64,000 nucleotides of DNA, taken from positions 28,701,001 to 28,765,000 of the forward strand of contig JAZBRS010000023.1 in NCBI GenBank assembly GCA_037176725.1, read 5' to 3'. Positions 1-10,586 of this stretch are shown one piece after another. The first letter of the stretch is position 1. Each line of letters begins with the position of its first letter. The DNA is from Posidonia oceanica. Lineage: Eukaryota; Streptophyta; Magnoliopsida; Alismatales; Posidoniaceae. Under the pieces are notes generated by a model. That model had not been told where the DNA came from and ran no database searches. It saw only the letters and a program-made list of their open reading frames with translations. The position numbers and the translations under genes were made by a program.

Positions 1-1456
1 GGGAAGAACTCGTTTATTTATTCTAGATGAAAAAACAGATCTGTGATGCTTGCCTACTCAGAGTAAGAAAGAGGGCCAAAGTTTAGTTGAGAGATTCATG
101 ACAATATCATTTGTGGAGTCAGCTGGATTATTAAGAGATGCAACCACCAAGTTAGCACACACTAGTTACCAAGTTTGTCCCAGAACTTGAATGAGTTTTG
201 ATTGGCACAACCATATTGAGAACATAAGTGAGTGCCACAACCACCATGAACTCCCATTAAGTTACAACCATCCGTTTGATCCACCATCAGCACCACAACC
301 ACTCATAAAGTGCAAACTTGAATTCCCTATAATTGGACAATTGACAATGAGAAGTCGAACTTGGGACACACACTGAATGTGAGGAACACACTGTGAGGGG
401 ATGGGATGGAATCCTTATGCAATAACTAACCACAAACTTTTGCATTATCTAACTGCAGTACAGAAAGAAATTTCACAACTTGAAACTCCTGTTATTTTCA
501 GAGATGGGTAAACAGTAGCCCTAGATGCCAAGCTTTATCATATCCCTTGCAAGGTATCATTAACTCTCCCCAAGAATGATCTCCTTGCTTGAAATTGAAA
601 ATCCTCTCATATAACTTTTACACAGGGAAATTATTTTCTCATAGGAGTACATCTCTTGAAGGGCATCTGGATCTACTTTGCAGTTTCTTAGCAAAAAAAA
701 AAGCACTAACTTGTGATTCCATATATTCAAAAGCCAAAACATAACGCAAAATTATCCTTCAGCCACACAGCATAATTAGGATCCTTCAGATATTTTATCT
801 TGGATGCCAATAAACGCTAGGAGAGCTTGAGACCCACATTGGGCAGTTGGAACCATTCAACTTGATAATAGTATCAACAAGAAACTCGGGATTGTAGCAA
901 CCCCATCAAAGAAGGTAGTCGATACAGAGAAGCACAAAGTGCACAAGAACAACAGTAGGCAGTGCAGGCACAAATGGATCAAAATGTGATCCTAACGATT
1001 AAAATCACAGAAAGTGGGAACAACACCAGCAGCTGGTGGGGCATTCTAGAGAGGGGACGTAGTAAAGTAGATGGAAACAAATGGACCCTGGGCAGGTGGA
1101 TCCTCGCGATGTAAAATAATGTACCCTAAAAAAAAAAGATGTCCATTGTTAAAGGAGTGAAAATAAGCAAATCTAATAGTTGTCCATTGCACATTGTGGG
1201 TGCATTGATGCATGTAAATGTGAAATGAATGATAATCACCATCAGAGAAGGTGCCATGTAGGTGTATTGTTCATCTTTCATTTGCTCCAAGTGAAAGAAG
1301 AGTGAAAGAAGTCAGTTGCATAACATCTAAAATAATATCCACATACTTTCTGAAGTTATATAAATAGCTTAAAATTAACTTTTCTTGCACCTGGAATCTT
1401 CTTATTTTAGGCTCAAGCAACCTTTGACTGGTTAGATATTCTTTACTGTGATGCAG
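1..1456. other. non-coding, no gene recognised
   Basis: AT-rich sequence with only short, non-conserved open frames. I looked for the isoamylase exon that should precede the one at 1457 (it would carry the GH13 region I motif) and could not find it. This is probably intron of the same gene or intergenic DNA. Confidence 0.5.
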
Positions 1457-4336
1457 GTATATTATATGGTTGATAATGAAGGTCAATTGCTTAATTTTTC
1501 AGGATGTGGTATGTGCCATCATACTTTCGATTTTGGAGCGTACTCTGTCATTTTTCTTGATCAGAAGTTATTTAAATTACTTTTCTGGCTAGATTACACT
1601 CGTTTTTTTGTGTTATTTTGTACCCATTTGAGTTGATATAATATTTTCTAATTATTTTATACTTTTCTGGTTTAGGGAATACTTTGAACTGCAATCATCC
1701 CGTGGTTATGGAACTTATCCTTGATAGTTTGCGGCACTGGTGAGATATTTTGTTTGCCCAAAGCTAGTATATTAGTGTTGTTGTGTTTTAGGCATGGAAC
1801 TGAATGTCGTTGCTTCGCCGATACGTGCCGGACTTTGATTTACAGAAATGATATTTAACTGAATATCCGGATTTACTAGTTATCGAGTCCAACATCTGCA
1901 ATGTTGGAACAAATGTTGTACACAATGTAGATGTTGGGTCGACATGCGGTAAAATTTGTACTGTAACTTGTTTCCGCTAACATGGCCAAATTCCCTATAG
2001 ATATGGTGTATTTTTTTCACATGTAGCGATTTCCACACATCTACTATCATTTCCACTCACATCATCTCCTTTCCCTTTCTTTTACTTCCCTTCTCCAAAT
2101 TCTTCCAAAACCTATCCTAAAACCTTAAATCTACCTAGATCTAAGAATTGGAACTTTCAATTCTTCTAAAATCTCTTCCAACTTTCAATTTATATCACAT
2201 CCCCAAATAACTGTTTACCTAGAGGCAAAATCAGGGGGTTAGTCTGCAAGTATGCACAACAGCCCATTTATAGTGTACACAGTAGCATAGAAAAATATAT
2301 AGGAACAACATGGAGAAGCATACACAATAGCATAGACAGGTATACAAAATAAACACTATAATAATAACAGAATCAAACAACTATGTCCCTTCCATAAATA
2401 TACTAGGTATCTATTAGAATAATTAATAGAAAAGCTGAATATTATATATACTTGGGGATGATCGTCTTAAGTGTATGTAGTGTATTTTATTATGATATTG
2501 TTTAGAAAGTGAATCTAAGTGGTCTTAGATGTACGCTACTACTTACTTTAGATTATTCTAGTATTTCAAAACGAAAGTCAAAGTTTTTAGTTGATTTCCA
2601 TGGAGTTCTGTATTTTTACGTGTTTCCGCTGATAACTGATACATTTCCTATTCCCTAAGGACCAAGTTCAACAGAAAACCAGCATTTGAAACCTTGCTAA
2701 AAGCAAGGTTTTTACATAACTAGTTTCATACCCAGCTTTAAAAAGTGGTCTAAACATGCATGTTGACATTTGCTTCCTCTTTGTTTGTGTTATTTTCATC
2801 TTTTGCTTTTGTTCCTTGGAAAATTTTGATTGTTGGTGACTGCTAGTTAGTGCGACTGTAGGGAAGATAATAGAGTTACTTATGTTAGCAGTCTTGCTGT
2901 TGATGTTACGAGCTGCTTGGTTAATTGTGACCACCTTGCCAGGGATCTCCTGGGCAGTTATCTATGGTACTTGTTGCAGTCCAGGTTCAACAACTAATAT
3001 GATATTGTAATGTTCTTCAGAAAGAGAATCTTGGATAATTATTTACTTTGGATTTGCTATATGTATGGACTTAGTCTGAAAATACACTTGGAATTTCAAA
3101 ATAAACATGAGGCTGTCAAATTTTTTTCCATAAATGCCCACAAAAGGTTGCTTTTGTAGATAAAAAATAGTTACCAAGAGAGAAAATAAATTAAACGAAC
3201 ATGTGCATCATGATGGCCAAGTGGAAGTCCATTTCGTAACAACATTTTTGGTTTCTCTAGTGATGATTCTTTGTCTAGGTCTAATCTGCCTGATTTGCTG
3301 AACAGGTTTGCTTGAAACCTTATTCTTGGCTGTTCCTTCAATTTTTGGAAAATGCCTATATTTTCTTCCAAATATCCTATTTCAGTTGTGATTCAACCAT
3401 TCAAGGACATACTTCTCTGTGATGTACGTTTTGCTTTTGCTTGAGAATAATGATTAAGCTTTCTAGATTATTCTGACAGCCTAACACAAATAGTGAGAGG
3501 AAAAATGAAAGAGTAAATTGCAACCTTCCTGGTGTGGTGCCTGTCAACTTGTTGTACATTAGTTTGCCTCTGGTTTGAGAAGAATGGTAGCCCTTGTATT
3601 TTCATGTTACTAGTATTATATCTAAACAAAAGGCGGTGAAAGATGTCAATTGCCAACCTCCCTGGTGTGGTGCATGTTATGTTGTCGTACATTTGTTTGT
3701 CTTTGCTTTGAGAGGAATGGAAGCCCATATTTTCATGGCATTTGTATGTTGTATCATATCTAAACAAAAGGAAAATCTGATCAACAGTTATTGATATTTG
3801 ATTTTTTTAGGACATAAGCTGGATGGTAGGGTGCTTCGGTGCAAATCCTGTGAGTTGCTACGGCTAAGAGATTTATGTAGGAACTAGGGTTAGAGAGAAA
3901 AGAAGAAGAAGATTTCATGTGTCAAACATCTATTCCTTTTAATTTTATTGGGTAGAGGAGAAGAGTACAAATAGGTAAATGAATAGGTAAAGAGATCCTT
4001 AAATGTATCCAACAAAGTACTCTACTCTAATAAAGCTAACATGATTCATTATTTATTTATTTATTTGTCTTATGTATTGTGGAACTAGACATGTTCATAG
4101 AAGAAGAAATTTATTTGTCTGATGTCTGTATTTCTTTTATATACTCTATAAGTTATCTTCATATGATTTACTGTATTGACATATTTGAATCATTTAAACC
4201 AAAACCACTTAACATAGTTGGTGTGCTTCCTTTAAGGGTCACTGAGTATCATGTGGATGGATTCCGATTTGATCTTGCAAGTATACTTTGTAGAGGAACT
4301 GATGGAACTCCACTTAATGTCCCTCCGCTCGTCAAG
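1457..4336 (+). CDS. ISA3: isoamylase 3 (starch debranching enzyme), three internal exons, partial
   Basis: Three exons join without a stop into 72 codons: 1457-1508, 1676-1739 and 4237-4336. All junctions are GT-AG (donors gtatgt, gtgaga, gtatgg), and the split codons restore Gly and Trp correctly. The peptide contains [22 protein letters not shown] and [13 protein letters not shown], followed by [11 protein letters not shown]. The DGFRFDLAS stretch is conserved region II of glycoside hydrolase family 13, and its Asp after FRF is the catalytic nucleophile. The [10 protein letters not shown] continuation distinguishes plant ISA3 from ISA1, which has a TRGSS-type sequence there, and from ISA2, which has lost the catalytic motif. 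ISA3 removes alpha-1,6 branches from short-chain glucans during plastid starch breakdown. Exons carrying region I, the acid/base Glu and region IV were not found in the window. The second intron is about 2.5 kb. Downstream DNA is filled with transposons, so this may be a truncated copy or a gene with very large introns. Confidence 0.85.
1889..1937. repeat. imperfect inverted repeat in isoamylase intron
   Basis: CCAACATCTGCAATGT at the left is nearly the reverse complement of ACAATGTAGATGTTGG at the right (13 of 16 positions), with a short spacer. It lies in the second intron. No family or function is recognised. Confidence 0.5.
3513..3771. repeat. tandem duplication of about 125 bp in the intron
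   Basis: Copy A (about 3513-3633) and copy B (about 3645-3771) share the same order of blocks: AATTGC, CAACCT, CCTGGTGTGGTGC, TACATT, a TTTGAGA block, ATGGAAGCCC-like sequence, TTTTCATG, and finally ATATCTAAACAAAAGG. They differ by scattered substitutions and small indels, so the duplication is not recent. It lies inside the isoamylase intron. Confidence 0.75.
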
Positions 4337-4844
4337 GTATGGTTTTTCGCTTTTCAAGTTTACAAGATGAGGTAATCTTGCTCCATGAGTTGGTGATATG
4401 GTAATGAAGGTGTAAAAGACAAAATACAGTGAACATATATTTTGGGGGAATACATGTGGCAGGAATGGTACTAGCTACCCCATAGAGGGGTCCCTGCTGG
4501 AATTTTTAAAAAATGGATAAAAACTATTGAAATTTTATAGAAATACTTTGTATACATATATATTCAACTCCGTCTTACTAACATCCAACCCCACTATGTC
4601 TTTGGACATTACATTTTGACCTCGAGACCTTGATTTCCTAGAATCATGTAGAGTGATTTTCGTACAACAGCCACAACCACCACCATGCTTTTATTCCATA
4701 TGTGGGGTCAACAACGTGAATCCTTTTCTCAATATGTTTCTAAGGCTATTTCCTTTGTTAGATGTTACATATTTCCGTTATTATTCACTATTTTCAACCA
4801 CGTAATTTTAGGTCTCCCCCTGTCCCTTCTATTCCCATATCGCC
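4337..4844. other. intron or intergenic, no gene recognised
   Basis: Starts with the splice donor gtatgg after the third isoamylase exon. The next expected ISA3 exon was not found here, and nothing else was recognised before the putative solo LTR. Confidence 0.5.
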
Positions 4845-5007
4845 TGTAACACCCGTGGTCTGCAATGGGTCAAACGCGTTTTCTTGGTGCGTTTTGCTAG
4901 CACGGTGGTTTTCATAGTTTGACCCGAAACTGACTTTACATTTAACTGGATTTGATGGGTTTTGGGATTTGGGAGCCTTCGTCTTCTCCTCCATGAGCTG
5001 CACCTGC

Positions 5008-5071
5008 AAATAGAGAAAAAGGAAAGAAAGAAAGAAACAGAGAGAGGAGAAGAAGAAGAGGAAAGGGGGAG
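5008..5071. repeat. purine-rich GAAA/GAGA low-complexity tract
   Basis: Almost uninterrupted purines (AGAAAAAGGAAAGAAAGAAA and similar) inside the putative LTR, followed at 5151-5225 by a second GAGA-rich stretch. Confidence 0.85.
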
Positions 5072-5491
5072 GCCGATGCCGCTGCCGTCGATTCCGTCGT
5101 GCGTGCTGCCGTTATCTGCCGTTGCCATGCTCCCCGCCGTCGTCGCTTCCTAGAGAGAGAGGAGAAGGAGAATCTTGAGCAGACCATAGAGAGAGAGAGA
5201 CAGATTGAGAGTGAGGAGGGAGAAGAGGCTGTCGATCCGCCGATTCGTCGTCTTGCTCGTGCCGCCGTTGACGTTTGCCATCGGTCTCAGTTGCTGCCGC
5301 CTTGTGGAGAGAGAGGAAAAGGAGAATCCAGAGCAGGGAAGAGGCAGAGAAGTAGGAGAGAGGTAGGGGAGTTCGCCGTTGCTGCCGTTCTTCCTCATCG
5401 TTGCCGCGACCAAGTGGGTGCGGGGGTCGACGTTGGTGGAGGTACGTGCCTACCGACGTCCTCTCTTTTATTCCTGTTAATGTTATACCTA

Positions 5492-5645
5492 TTGTGGTGA
5501 ATGTGTGGGATCCCAAGTGGGAATCCTGTTATTATATTGTTTATTATTGTGGTTGTGTTTGGGATTTCAAGTGGGAATCTTGTGATGATAATATTTATTG
5601 TTGTGATTGTGCTGGAGATTCCAAGTGTTTGGGATCCTGTTCCAC
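5492..5645. repeat. imperfect direct repeats with GGGAT..CAAGTGGGAATC motif
   Basis: Three degenerate copies, about 60-65 bp apart, share GGGATCCCAAGTGGGAATC or close variants followed by a T/G-rich TTATTATTGTGGTTGTG-like segment. They lie inside the putative solo LTR. Confidence 0.65.
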
Positions 5646-6097
5646 GGCGGTTGGCCGTTTTTGGGTTTGCGTGAGAATCCAAGTATTGTGGTTTGGATGT
5701 GTGGTTTGGTTTCTTGTGCTTTCTCGAGTTTTGTTTTCATTTCGCAATTTCTTGTAGGTTTTTACCTTTTAGGGGTATGCATCTTGCCACACGTATTGGG
5801 CGCGCATGTCAGGGACGTGTTTTTCCCACACGGCCACTGTGGCAGTGGTTGTAGTGGGGGTTTTTTCTTGGTGGTTTTGAGCGATCTTCTTATGGAGTTT
5901 TAGCACGTAGTTTTGTACAGAGTTTCGTGGTTTTTGGACTAACTTTTTGTGTAGAGTTTCGAGTGGTATTTTGTGATATTTTCAAAATGATTTTGAAATA
6001 ATTTTCGAAATGGTTTCCAAAGGGATTTGGAAGAGAAATGCATAAATTTTGCAAAAGATTTTGGAAAATGATTTCTGAGATTTTCTGTGGTCTTTGG

Positions 6098-6292
6098 TAG
6101 GAGCCACAAGAGTTGTAGGGTCGTATTGGTGGACTAGGGACGATTAATAACTCTGGAGGGTTAGGTGCGAGTCTGAGGTCGTGGTTGCCGAGTTGTAGGA
6201 GCCACAACTATAGTAGGATCATTCTGGCAGACTAGGGATGATTGATACTTCTAAAGGGTCAGGTGCGAGTCCGCGGTTGTGGTTGTCGAGTG
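6098..6292. repeat. 98-bp tandem duplication inside the putative LTR
   Basis: Copy 1 is 6098-6195 and copy 2 starts at 6196. Both begin TAGGAGCCACAA and share GACTAGGGA, GGTGCGAGTC and GTGGTTG in the same order. They are diverged by multiple substitutions. Confidence 0.75.
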
Positions 6293-7370
6293 TTGGTAGG
6301 GACTAGGGTTAGAGTTCTTAGGTGCCCGAGTTAGGATGCTGAGAGAGTGTATCTTGCGTTTGTCCTAGAGTGGACCTTTGGTGGGTTCTTAGAGTAAGGA
6401 CCTGGGGCGGAGGGCTCTGCATAGGGTGGTCTTGCTGCGGCAGTGCAGTGCGTTTCGGCGACTGTTTGTAGGCTGGTCAATCGCTTGTGGCCAGAGTGAC
6501 ACGACATGTTTTTACGTTATGTACGTGAGTTGTGGTTTTGAAACACTGATTCAGGTTTTCAGGCTTTGGTCTAGAGGAGACCTTGGTTTTATGATTGTGG
6601 TTTTGGTGCTGGTTTTTGGACTTGGTTTGGCATAGAGTAGCCATTCCAGTGGTGCATAAAGAGATTTCAAAGATGCACGTGTTTTGAAATGAAAAAGAGA
6701 AAATGATTTTGAAAAGTATATTTTAAAGGAATTCTACTTGTGGGGTAATAGTGGATTGTCCAGTTGTGGTTTTATAATGTCGAGATAAGATACATGTTTT
6801 CTAATGTTTTGGTGTCGTTTGGGATGCACGCTTGTATGGTTTTGTGCATCAAGGTTTTCAGTGGTTTTAGTTTTTTTGGCATCATTAGTGGCGATGCCTA
6901 TTTTAGTGGTGTGTTTTGGCGACTAATCTCGAGTTTGGAGAGATCTGGGCTTCCAATTTTAAAAAGCTTGTTTTAAAGAGATTTCTATACTTGTCTGCAA
7001 TAGAGTTTTTATAGGTTTCAGTTTTGGTACTGCCGAGAGGGGCAGTGTGTGGCTTGGGAAGCTGAATGCCAGCAGCTTCAATCCCGATCTACTATTTTTA
7101 GTAGGTTGGTAGGTGTGTACTGAGTGACTTTTAGATGTCACTCACGTGTATTTTAATGATTTTCTTGCAGGTGCAGATATGAGAGTAGCAGTCAAGTCTA
7201 GTATATATAACAGGGGTCATGTAGTCGCACACCACAGGTTCTAGGTAGATTTAGTAATTATTTGCTATTAGTTGTTTAATTTAATTTATTGCATTTATTT
7301 TAGAGTTATTTATTTCATAATAGCTCTAGGTGTGATAGGATGTGAGGTTGTGATGCTTGGGGGCGTTACA

Positions 7371-7690
7371 TCGCACTGAAGCTCTTCCTTGAACATGATG
7401 AAACCAGCTAAGGTGGTGTTTTCTCTTTTTATCCTGAATTGGTGCTATCCCTGACCCTTTCCTAAATTAATTTATTCCTTAATTTATCTCACAATAGTAT
7501 TTCCACTTATCCATCTTAACACTCTCGTTTTCTTTTCCAGTTTTGAATTATGTGTACTCTATGGATACTAAGTAGTATCCATACATACACATTGTGTACT
7601 TTACTATTATCCTCTATATGTAATAGTGGGTAGAGGCTTGTAATCAATCTATCTTCCTTTCTTCTTCTATTCTAACAATACCTCTATTAA
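7371..7690. other. non-coding, possible decayed LTR end
   Basis: No gene. The stretch around 7620-7675 (TGTAATCAATCTATC followed by TTCTATTCTAACA) resembles the 3' end of a copia LTR, but no partner repeat was found. Confidence 0.35.
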
Positions 7691-7805
7691 AGGTAAAAAG
7701 AGTCATTATTGATAATCACATTTGGGTACATTTATATAGGGGAAATAAATAAATGGATATCCGTATACCCAAATGTCTATAACCATAAGTCTAATACCTC
7801 TAACA
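7691..7805 (-). repeat. 3' LTR-like direct repeat of minus-strand copia
   Basis: Nearly identical to 8734-8849 with a few substitutions and one indel. Read on the minus strand it starts TGTTAGAGG. Confidence 0.8.
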
Positions 7806-7829
7806 CTCTCCAAAAACTTGTTACAAAGA

Positions 7830-8710
7830 GACCTAAAAACTCCTAAGGTTAAACCCTTGGTAAAAATGTTTGCAAGTTGCTCAGAAGTTAAGAGTCTAAG
7901 GGGTAGAGATGACTCTCCTTATCACAGTATCTTGCACATAGTGACAATTTATTTCAATGTGCTTAGTTCTTTTGTGAAAGACTGGATTATGGGACTTTGC
8001 ACTGTGAACCCCAAGTTCAATCAATAGGGACTTCAACCATATCATTTCACATGCAGTTTGAGCCATTGACCGGTGTTGAGCTTCGACATTAGATCTTGAC
8101 ACCACATTCTGTTTTTTACTTCTCCATATTACCAAGTTTCCTCAAACATAAGTGTAGTAACCTGAAGTAGATTTTCTGTCACATTTGTCACCTGCATAAC
8201 TAGCATTAGAATATGCCTCTATTTGATATATAAGTCCCTTTCCTGATGCATTGATGTATGCCAATACACGGAGTGCTCCTTTCTAATGAATCACTCTCGG
8301 TTCATGCATAAATTGACTGAGGAGACCAATAGCAAAGGAAATTTCTGGTCAGATAAATGAGTTTCCCAATTAGTCTTCGATATTTGCCAACATCCCTAAA
8401 CAACTTAGAATTGTTGTCCTAAAAAACTGGATTTGGATCAACCGATGTGGATCCCAACAGTCCAATTTCTTGGAGAAGGTCAAGAGTATATTTTCTCTGA
8501 GATAAAGTCAACTTGTTATTGCCATAAGCAAACTTTATCCCAAGGAAATATCACGGTCGACCCATATCTTTTGTAACAAAGTGTTTACACAAGTACTCCT
8601 TTGTGTTCATAATACCTACAGTATCACTACCAGTAAGAAGAATATCATTCACATATACTGTAAGAATTATGCTGCCCTATTCCACTTCCTGATGAATACA
8701 GAGTGATTAA
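7830..8710 (-). pseudogene. copia reverse transcriptase / RNase H remnant
   Basis: Minus-strand translation gives YVNDILLTGSD near 8620-8655, FVTKDMGRP, LALRVLAYI-type sequence, SYAGDKCDRKSTSG, and VIWRSKKQNVVSRS...EAQHRSMAQ near 8050-8135. These are in the normal copia order from RT palm to RNase H. The catalytic YVDD box is YVND (8644-8655), so the first Asp is lost. Frameshifts and stops break the frame in several places. It lies directly after the primer site, so everything upstream in pol was deleted. Confidence 0.88.
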
Positions 8711-8733
8711 GGTAACCAAGCTCTTGATATCAG

Positions 8734-8849
8734 AGGTAAAAAGAGTCACCATTGATAATCACATATTGGTACATATATTTAGGGGGAAATAGATAAATGG
8801 ATATCCGTATACCCAAATGTCTATAACCATAAGTCTAATACCTCTAACA
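8734..8849 (-). repeat. 5' LTR-like direct repeat of minus-strand copia
   Basis: Partner of 7691-7805. On the minus strand it is followed at once by the primer-site-like TGATATCAAGAGC (8720-8732). Confidence 0.8.
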
Positions 8850-8991
8850 ACCTTGACACAAGCTCTATACATTCTAAGACTATGTTGATACATTACATTG
8901 AAAGAGTAAGATCTACTTGGTGAACACCTAATTACATGAACATGCTAATGATAAACATTTTGACCTTCATTTTTGTTTTTCATTTATTTTT

Positions 8992-9126
8992 TGTTAGAGG
9001 TATATCATGTATTAGGGTATTATTAGTTAGACGGGTTCTTGGATATCCATTTAGGGTGTCTAATACTCTATTTATATGTATCCTCATGCTTATTAGTAAA
9101 CAGATTACTCTTTTCCCACATTCTCA
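8992..9126 (+). repeat. 5' LTR of copia element (135 bp)
   Basis: Starts TGTTAGAGGTATATCATG and ends TTCTCA just before the primer site. The TG...CA ends and the spacing of two bases to the primer site define it. It is unusually short for a copia LTR but similar in length and start to the LTRs of the neighbouring minus-strand element. Confidence 0.85.
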
Positions 9127-9128
9127 TA

Positions 9129-9140
9129 TGGTATCAGAGC
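9129..9140 (+). other. primer binding site, initiator-Met tRNA type
   Basis: TGGTATCAGAGC is the standard copia primer site complementary to the 3' end of tRNA-iMet. It lies two bases after the LTR. Confidence 0.92.
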
Positions 9141-9630
9141 ACAAGGAACACAAACAATCCTAACCCTAGCCCCCGACACCACCACCATCCTCTCCCACTA
9201 CTGGCAGCACATTCAGACATCTCTCCCGCCGCAGATAGCAACATCAGACCTCTTTCCCACAGTCGACAGTCCCTGCGGGACTGTCTCCCGTCGTAGCCGG
9301 TAGGGTCGACTCTTCCTATAGCCGCCGCACCCTTATCTGGCTCCTCGTCCACTCGCATAGTCCTCCTGGATCCTCCTCCTTAACCCACAGTTGCTGGCAA
9401 GTCTCCTCCCCCACCCGCATTAGCCGGTTGCCACTCCATGTTTGAACAGTGATGTTGGCAGCCACATCGCTGTTTAGATACATGTCGTAGACTGCCACAA
9501 GAACGTACATTGTCTCTAGTGTGTGGTCCTGTCAAGTCCACATGTATAGGTGCAGCAGTCTGGCTGCCCCGTTGGTGATTCAGTAAGGTTTTTTTTTCCT
9601 GTCAAATCAACCCTTTCTAGCATTGTTATC

Positions 9631-10390
9631 ATGGCATCTCGCGAGTCGTTGGTGAAGAACCTCAGTGGGACCTTTGAGAAACTTAATGGTAAGAATTATC
9701 TCCTCTTGGCACAAAGTTTTGAGATCTTCATAGTAGCACATCGGAAGTTGAAGCATCTTACAGCACCTCCTCCCGACAGTAAAGCCACTACATATGATGA
9801 TTGGTATGCTGATGATGCAGCTATTGTGTCAGGGTTGGTAAACAGTATGGAGCCTACAGTTGCACGAAGAGTAATGATATTACGCTCGGCGAAAATAATT
9901 TAGGACACATTGTGACTCACATATGGCTACGAGAAGAATATCTCAAGAGTATTCGAGGTGTATGAGCAACCATTCACATTACGTCAAGGTGATCGTTCGG
10001 TTCAAGAGTACTTTACAGCCTTTCGTTCTCTTTTAGACGAACTTGATGTCTATCAGTCTTTGATCACCGACATCACTCAGTTGAGACAGTACCGTGAGGA
10101 ACTCGCCGTTGCAGTCTACCTATCCAGTTTGAACCCGGACCCTTGCTGATCCGGGGATAGATCTTAGGCACAGACAGTGTTCCAGATTTGTAGACTACCT
10201 TTGCCAGGATTCTATGCATCTCCACAGCTATGCCAACCCCAGTAGTAGATCAGTTTGCCATGCTAGCCACACGTGGTCGGGGGCGGGGTAGCTTTCGAGG
10301 GGGCGGTCGTGGGGGATGCGCAGACAATGGAGGATGTCTTCGGTGCACGCAGTGTGGACGATGGGACATCCGGTAGACAGGTGCTGGGAT
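9631..10390 (+). pseudogene. copia gag remnant with zinc knuckle
   Basis: The likely start is the ATG at 9631 (MASRESLVKNLSGTFEKLNG), a typical copia gag N-terminus in which LNGKNY is the conserved opening motif. The frame runs to a stop at 9901. It continues in the same frame past a second stop as LTYGYEKN...SRVFEVYEQ and then QEYFTAFRSLLDELDVYQ until 10149. A CX2CX4HX4C zinc knuckle (CTQCGR, then GHPVDRC) is readable at about 10345-10390 if a one-base frameshift inside the knuckle is allowed. Gag would form the particle and bind RNA. This copy cannot make it intact. Confidence 0.88.
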
Positions 10391-10586
10391 AAGATTGGTC
10401 GACCACCGGTGGCACATGTTACCATAGAGACTTCACCCACCACCTTCACCAGCGATGAGCAATCTGTGACCATTTCCCAAGCCGATTAGGAGCAGCTTCT
10501 ACAACTACAGGTCACTGACTCCACTGCCACAACATCACATGCTATTTCCTCAGGTACTAGTACCCTCTTAGCCTCTAGGGATCGCT

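Larger units (their letters stand above)
4845..7370 (+). mobile_element. putative solo LTR, about 2.5 kb, gypsy-like
   Basis: The segment begins TGTAACACCC and ends GGGCGTTACA. These are the TG...CA ends of an LTR with a short imperfect inverted repeat (TGTAACACC against TGTAACGCC). ATCGC occurs immediately before the left end (4839-4843) and at the right end (7370-7374); strictly outside TG...CA the match is TCGC, 4 of 5. No coding domains are seen, but there are purine tracts, a CpG-rich stretch and internal tandem duplications, as in long LTRs of Ty3/gypsy chromoviruses such as the Tekay/Del type. That lineage is a guess from length. A second LTR and internal region are absent, so recombination to a solo LTR is the simplest reading. 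Confidence 0.6.
7691..8849 (-). mobile_element. internally deleted Ty1/copia element with very short LTRs
   Basis: Two direct repeats, 7691-7805 and 8734-8849, enclose about 930 bp that read on the minus strand as copia RT and RNase H. On the minus strand the LTR begins TGTTAGAGGTATTAGAC. The 5' LTR is followed by TGATATCAAGAGC (8720-8732), a degenerate form of the initiator-Met primer site TGGTATCAGAGC. The 3' LTR is preceded by a short purine run. Gag, protease, integrase and the start of RT are missing, so this is a deletion derivative. The LTR start matches that of the plus-strand copia at 8992. No convincing target-site duplication was found, so the ends may be off by a few bases. Confidence 0.8.

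Noticed and set aside
191..376. A 61-codon open frame rich in His and Asn
   Set aside because: No similarity recognised, no codon or context support, and short open frames are frequent in this AT-rich region.
4079..4375. A 98-codon open frame covering the third isoamylase exon as a single gene
   Set aside because: Only 4237-4336 is conserved protein. The flanks are intron, and the splice sites at both ends fit the isoamylase reading.
4829..5757. Open frames of up to 134 codons in the putative solo LTR
   Set aside because: Overlapping frames on both strands over CpG-rich and purine-rich low-complexity DNA; no recognisable protein.
7540..7675. A further copia LTR end (TTCTATTCTAACA)
   Set aside because: Resemblance to known LTR ends only; no partner repeat, primer site or target duplication.
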